Source of the DNA: Patulibacter brassicae
Lineage (GTDB): Bacteria; Actinomycetota; Thermoleophilia; Solirubrobacterales; Solirubrobacteraceae
DNA: 64,000 nt
Assembly: GCF_033949425.1 (NCBI RefSeq)
Contig: NZ_JAXAVX010000006.1
Location: forward strand, 62,001 to 126,000
Direction: 5' to 3'
The position numbers and the translations under genes were made by a program. The number at the start of each line of letters is the position of its first letter. Within the stretch, counting starts at the first letter, position 1. The notes beneath the pieces were generated by a model. The model saw only the letters and a program-made list of their open reading frames with translations. It had not been told where the DNA came from and searched no databases. Positions 63,687 through 64,000 of the stretch are shown one piece after another.

Positions 63687-64000
63687 ATGTTCGGGAAGAT
63701 CCTCATCGCCAACCGTGGAGAGATCGCGATCCGCGTGATGCGCGCCTGCGAGGAGCTGGGGATCAAGACGGTCGCCGTCTACTCCGAGCTCGACCGCGAC
63801 GCCCTCCACGTCCAGCGCGCCGACGAGGCGTACCTCCTCGGTCCGGCCGAGGCGGCGAAGAGCTACCTCAACGTCGACAAGATCGTCGAGGTCGTGAAGG
63901 AGTCCGGCGCCGACGCCGTGCACCCCGGCTACGGCTTCCTCTCCGAGAACGCGGCGTTCGTCGAGCGCCTCGAGGCCGAGGGCATCACCTTCATCGGGCC
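63687..64000 (+). CDS. accC: biotin carboxylase / acyl-CoA carboxylase alpha subunit (cut by window edge)
   Basis: First 104 codons only, open to the window edge. Translation starts MFGKILIANRGEIAIRVMRA and shows VAVYSELDRDALHVQRADEA, SYLNVDKIVEVV and AVHPGYGFLSENAAF, the N-terminal domain of biotin carboxylases. Whether it goes on to a biotin-carrier domain (actinobacterial alpha subunit) cannot be seen. Expected partner of the beta subunit (44632) and the epsilon-like protein (49508), with a look-alike promoter to beta. Confidence 0.94.
   Translation, partial: MFGKILIANRGEIAIRVMRACEELGIKTVAVYSELDRDALHVQRADEAYLLGPAEAAKSYLNVDKIVEVVKESGADAVHPGYGFLSENAAFVERLEAEGITFIG

Overview
High-GC bacterial chromosome segment from the replication-origin neighbourhood. 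The gene order rpmH-rnpA-yidD-yidC-khpB-rsmG-parA-parB diverging from dnaA-dnaN-recF-dciA(DUF721)-gyrB-gyrA, frequent GTG starts, 4-nt stop/start overlaps, TANNNT promoters set 6-8 nt before start codons, an acyl-CoA carboxylase epsilon-like subunit and menaquinone-type respiration point to a deep-branching actinobacterium. Thermoleophilia/Solirubrobacterales (Conexibacter, Patulibacter or Solirubrobacter relatives) is my best guess; it is inferred from gene content, not from a database match.

Layout. 1-7135 (minus strand): gyrA (cut by the window edge), gyrB, dciA, recF, dnaN, dnaA. 7456-12252 (plus): rpmH to parB, with four parS sites in intergenic DNA between 10394 and 14672. 12368-12441: tRNA-Ile. 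12523-21033: dehydrogenase, bifunctional nuclease family protein, aminotransferase, DUF4126 membrane protein, phosphodiesterase, GT87-like membrane protein, YmdB-type phosphodiesterase. 21121-23213: two-gene ABC exporter. 23250-27417: tetrapyrrole genes hemB, a fused AhbA-AhbB siroheme decarboxylase, hemL and a small helical protein. 27618-32813: Rieske, cytochrome b6 and subunit IV-cytochrome c (a Bacillus-like b6c complex), polyprenyl diphosphate synthase, tatA and an unusual tatC. 33695-33768: tRNA-Lys. 33896-40277: cell-surface polysaccharide block (glycosyltransferase, coiled-coil protein, Wzt/Wzm ABC exporter, glycosyl-phosphotransferase, UDP-xylose synthase). 40321-44445: small basic Cys protein, ferritin, GT39-like enzyme, two secreted proteins. 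44632-49711: acyl-CoA carboxylase beta subunit, metY (behind a structured leader), metX, membrane protein, epsilon subunit. 49718-59425: FkbM methyltransferase and a sulfur/sulfation island. 59544-64000: LuxR regulator, GGDEF-EAL protein and the start of the biotin carboxylase.

How the genes fit together. The sulfation island holds both the making and the breaking of sulfate esters. CysD/CysN make APS. CysH carries the Fe-S cysteine pattern of an APS reductase, so the APS kinase next to the Stf0 sulfotransferase is most simply a dedicated PAPS supplier for sulfation. A PHP phosphoesterase beside it could remove the by-product PAP. A type I sulfatase and a true formylglycine-generating enzyme to activate it sit alongside, and a TauE/SafE permease and metX/metY handle the reduced sulfur. 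The sulfatase and sulfotransferase genes appear to share one bidirectional -10 element.

Other main points are the siroheme decarboxylase fusion inside a hem cluster, TatC with a large periplasmic insertion close to a Tat-type Rieske protein, and evidence that many mRNAs here are leaderless. No insertion sequence, prophage or CRISPR array was seen.
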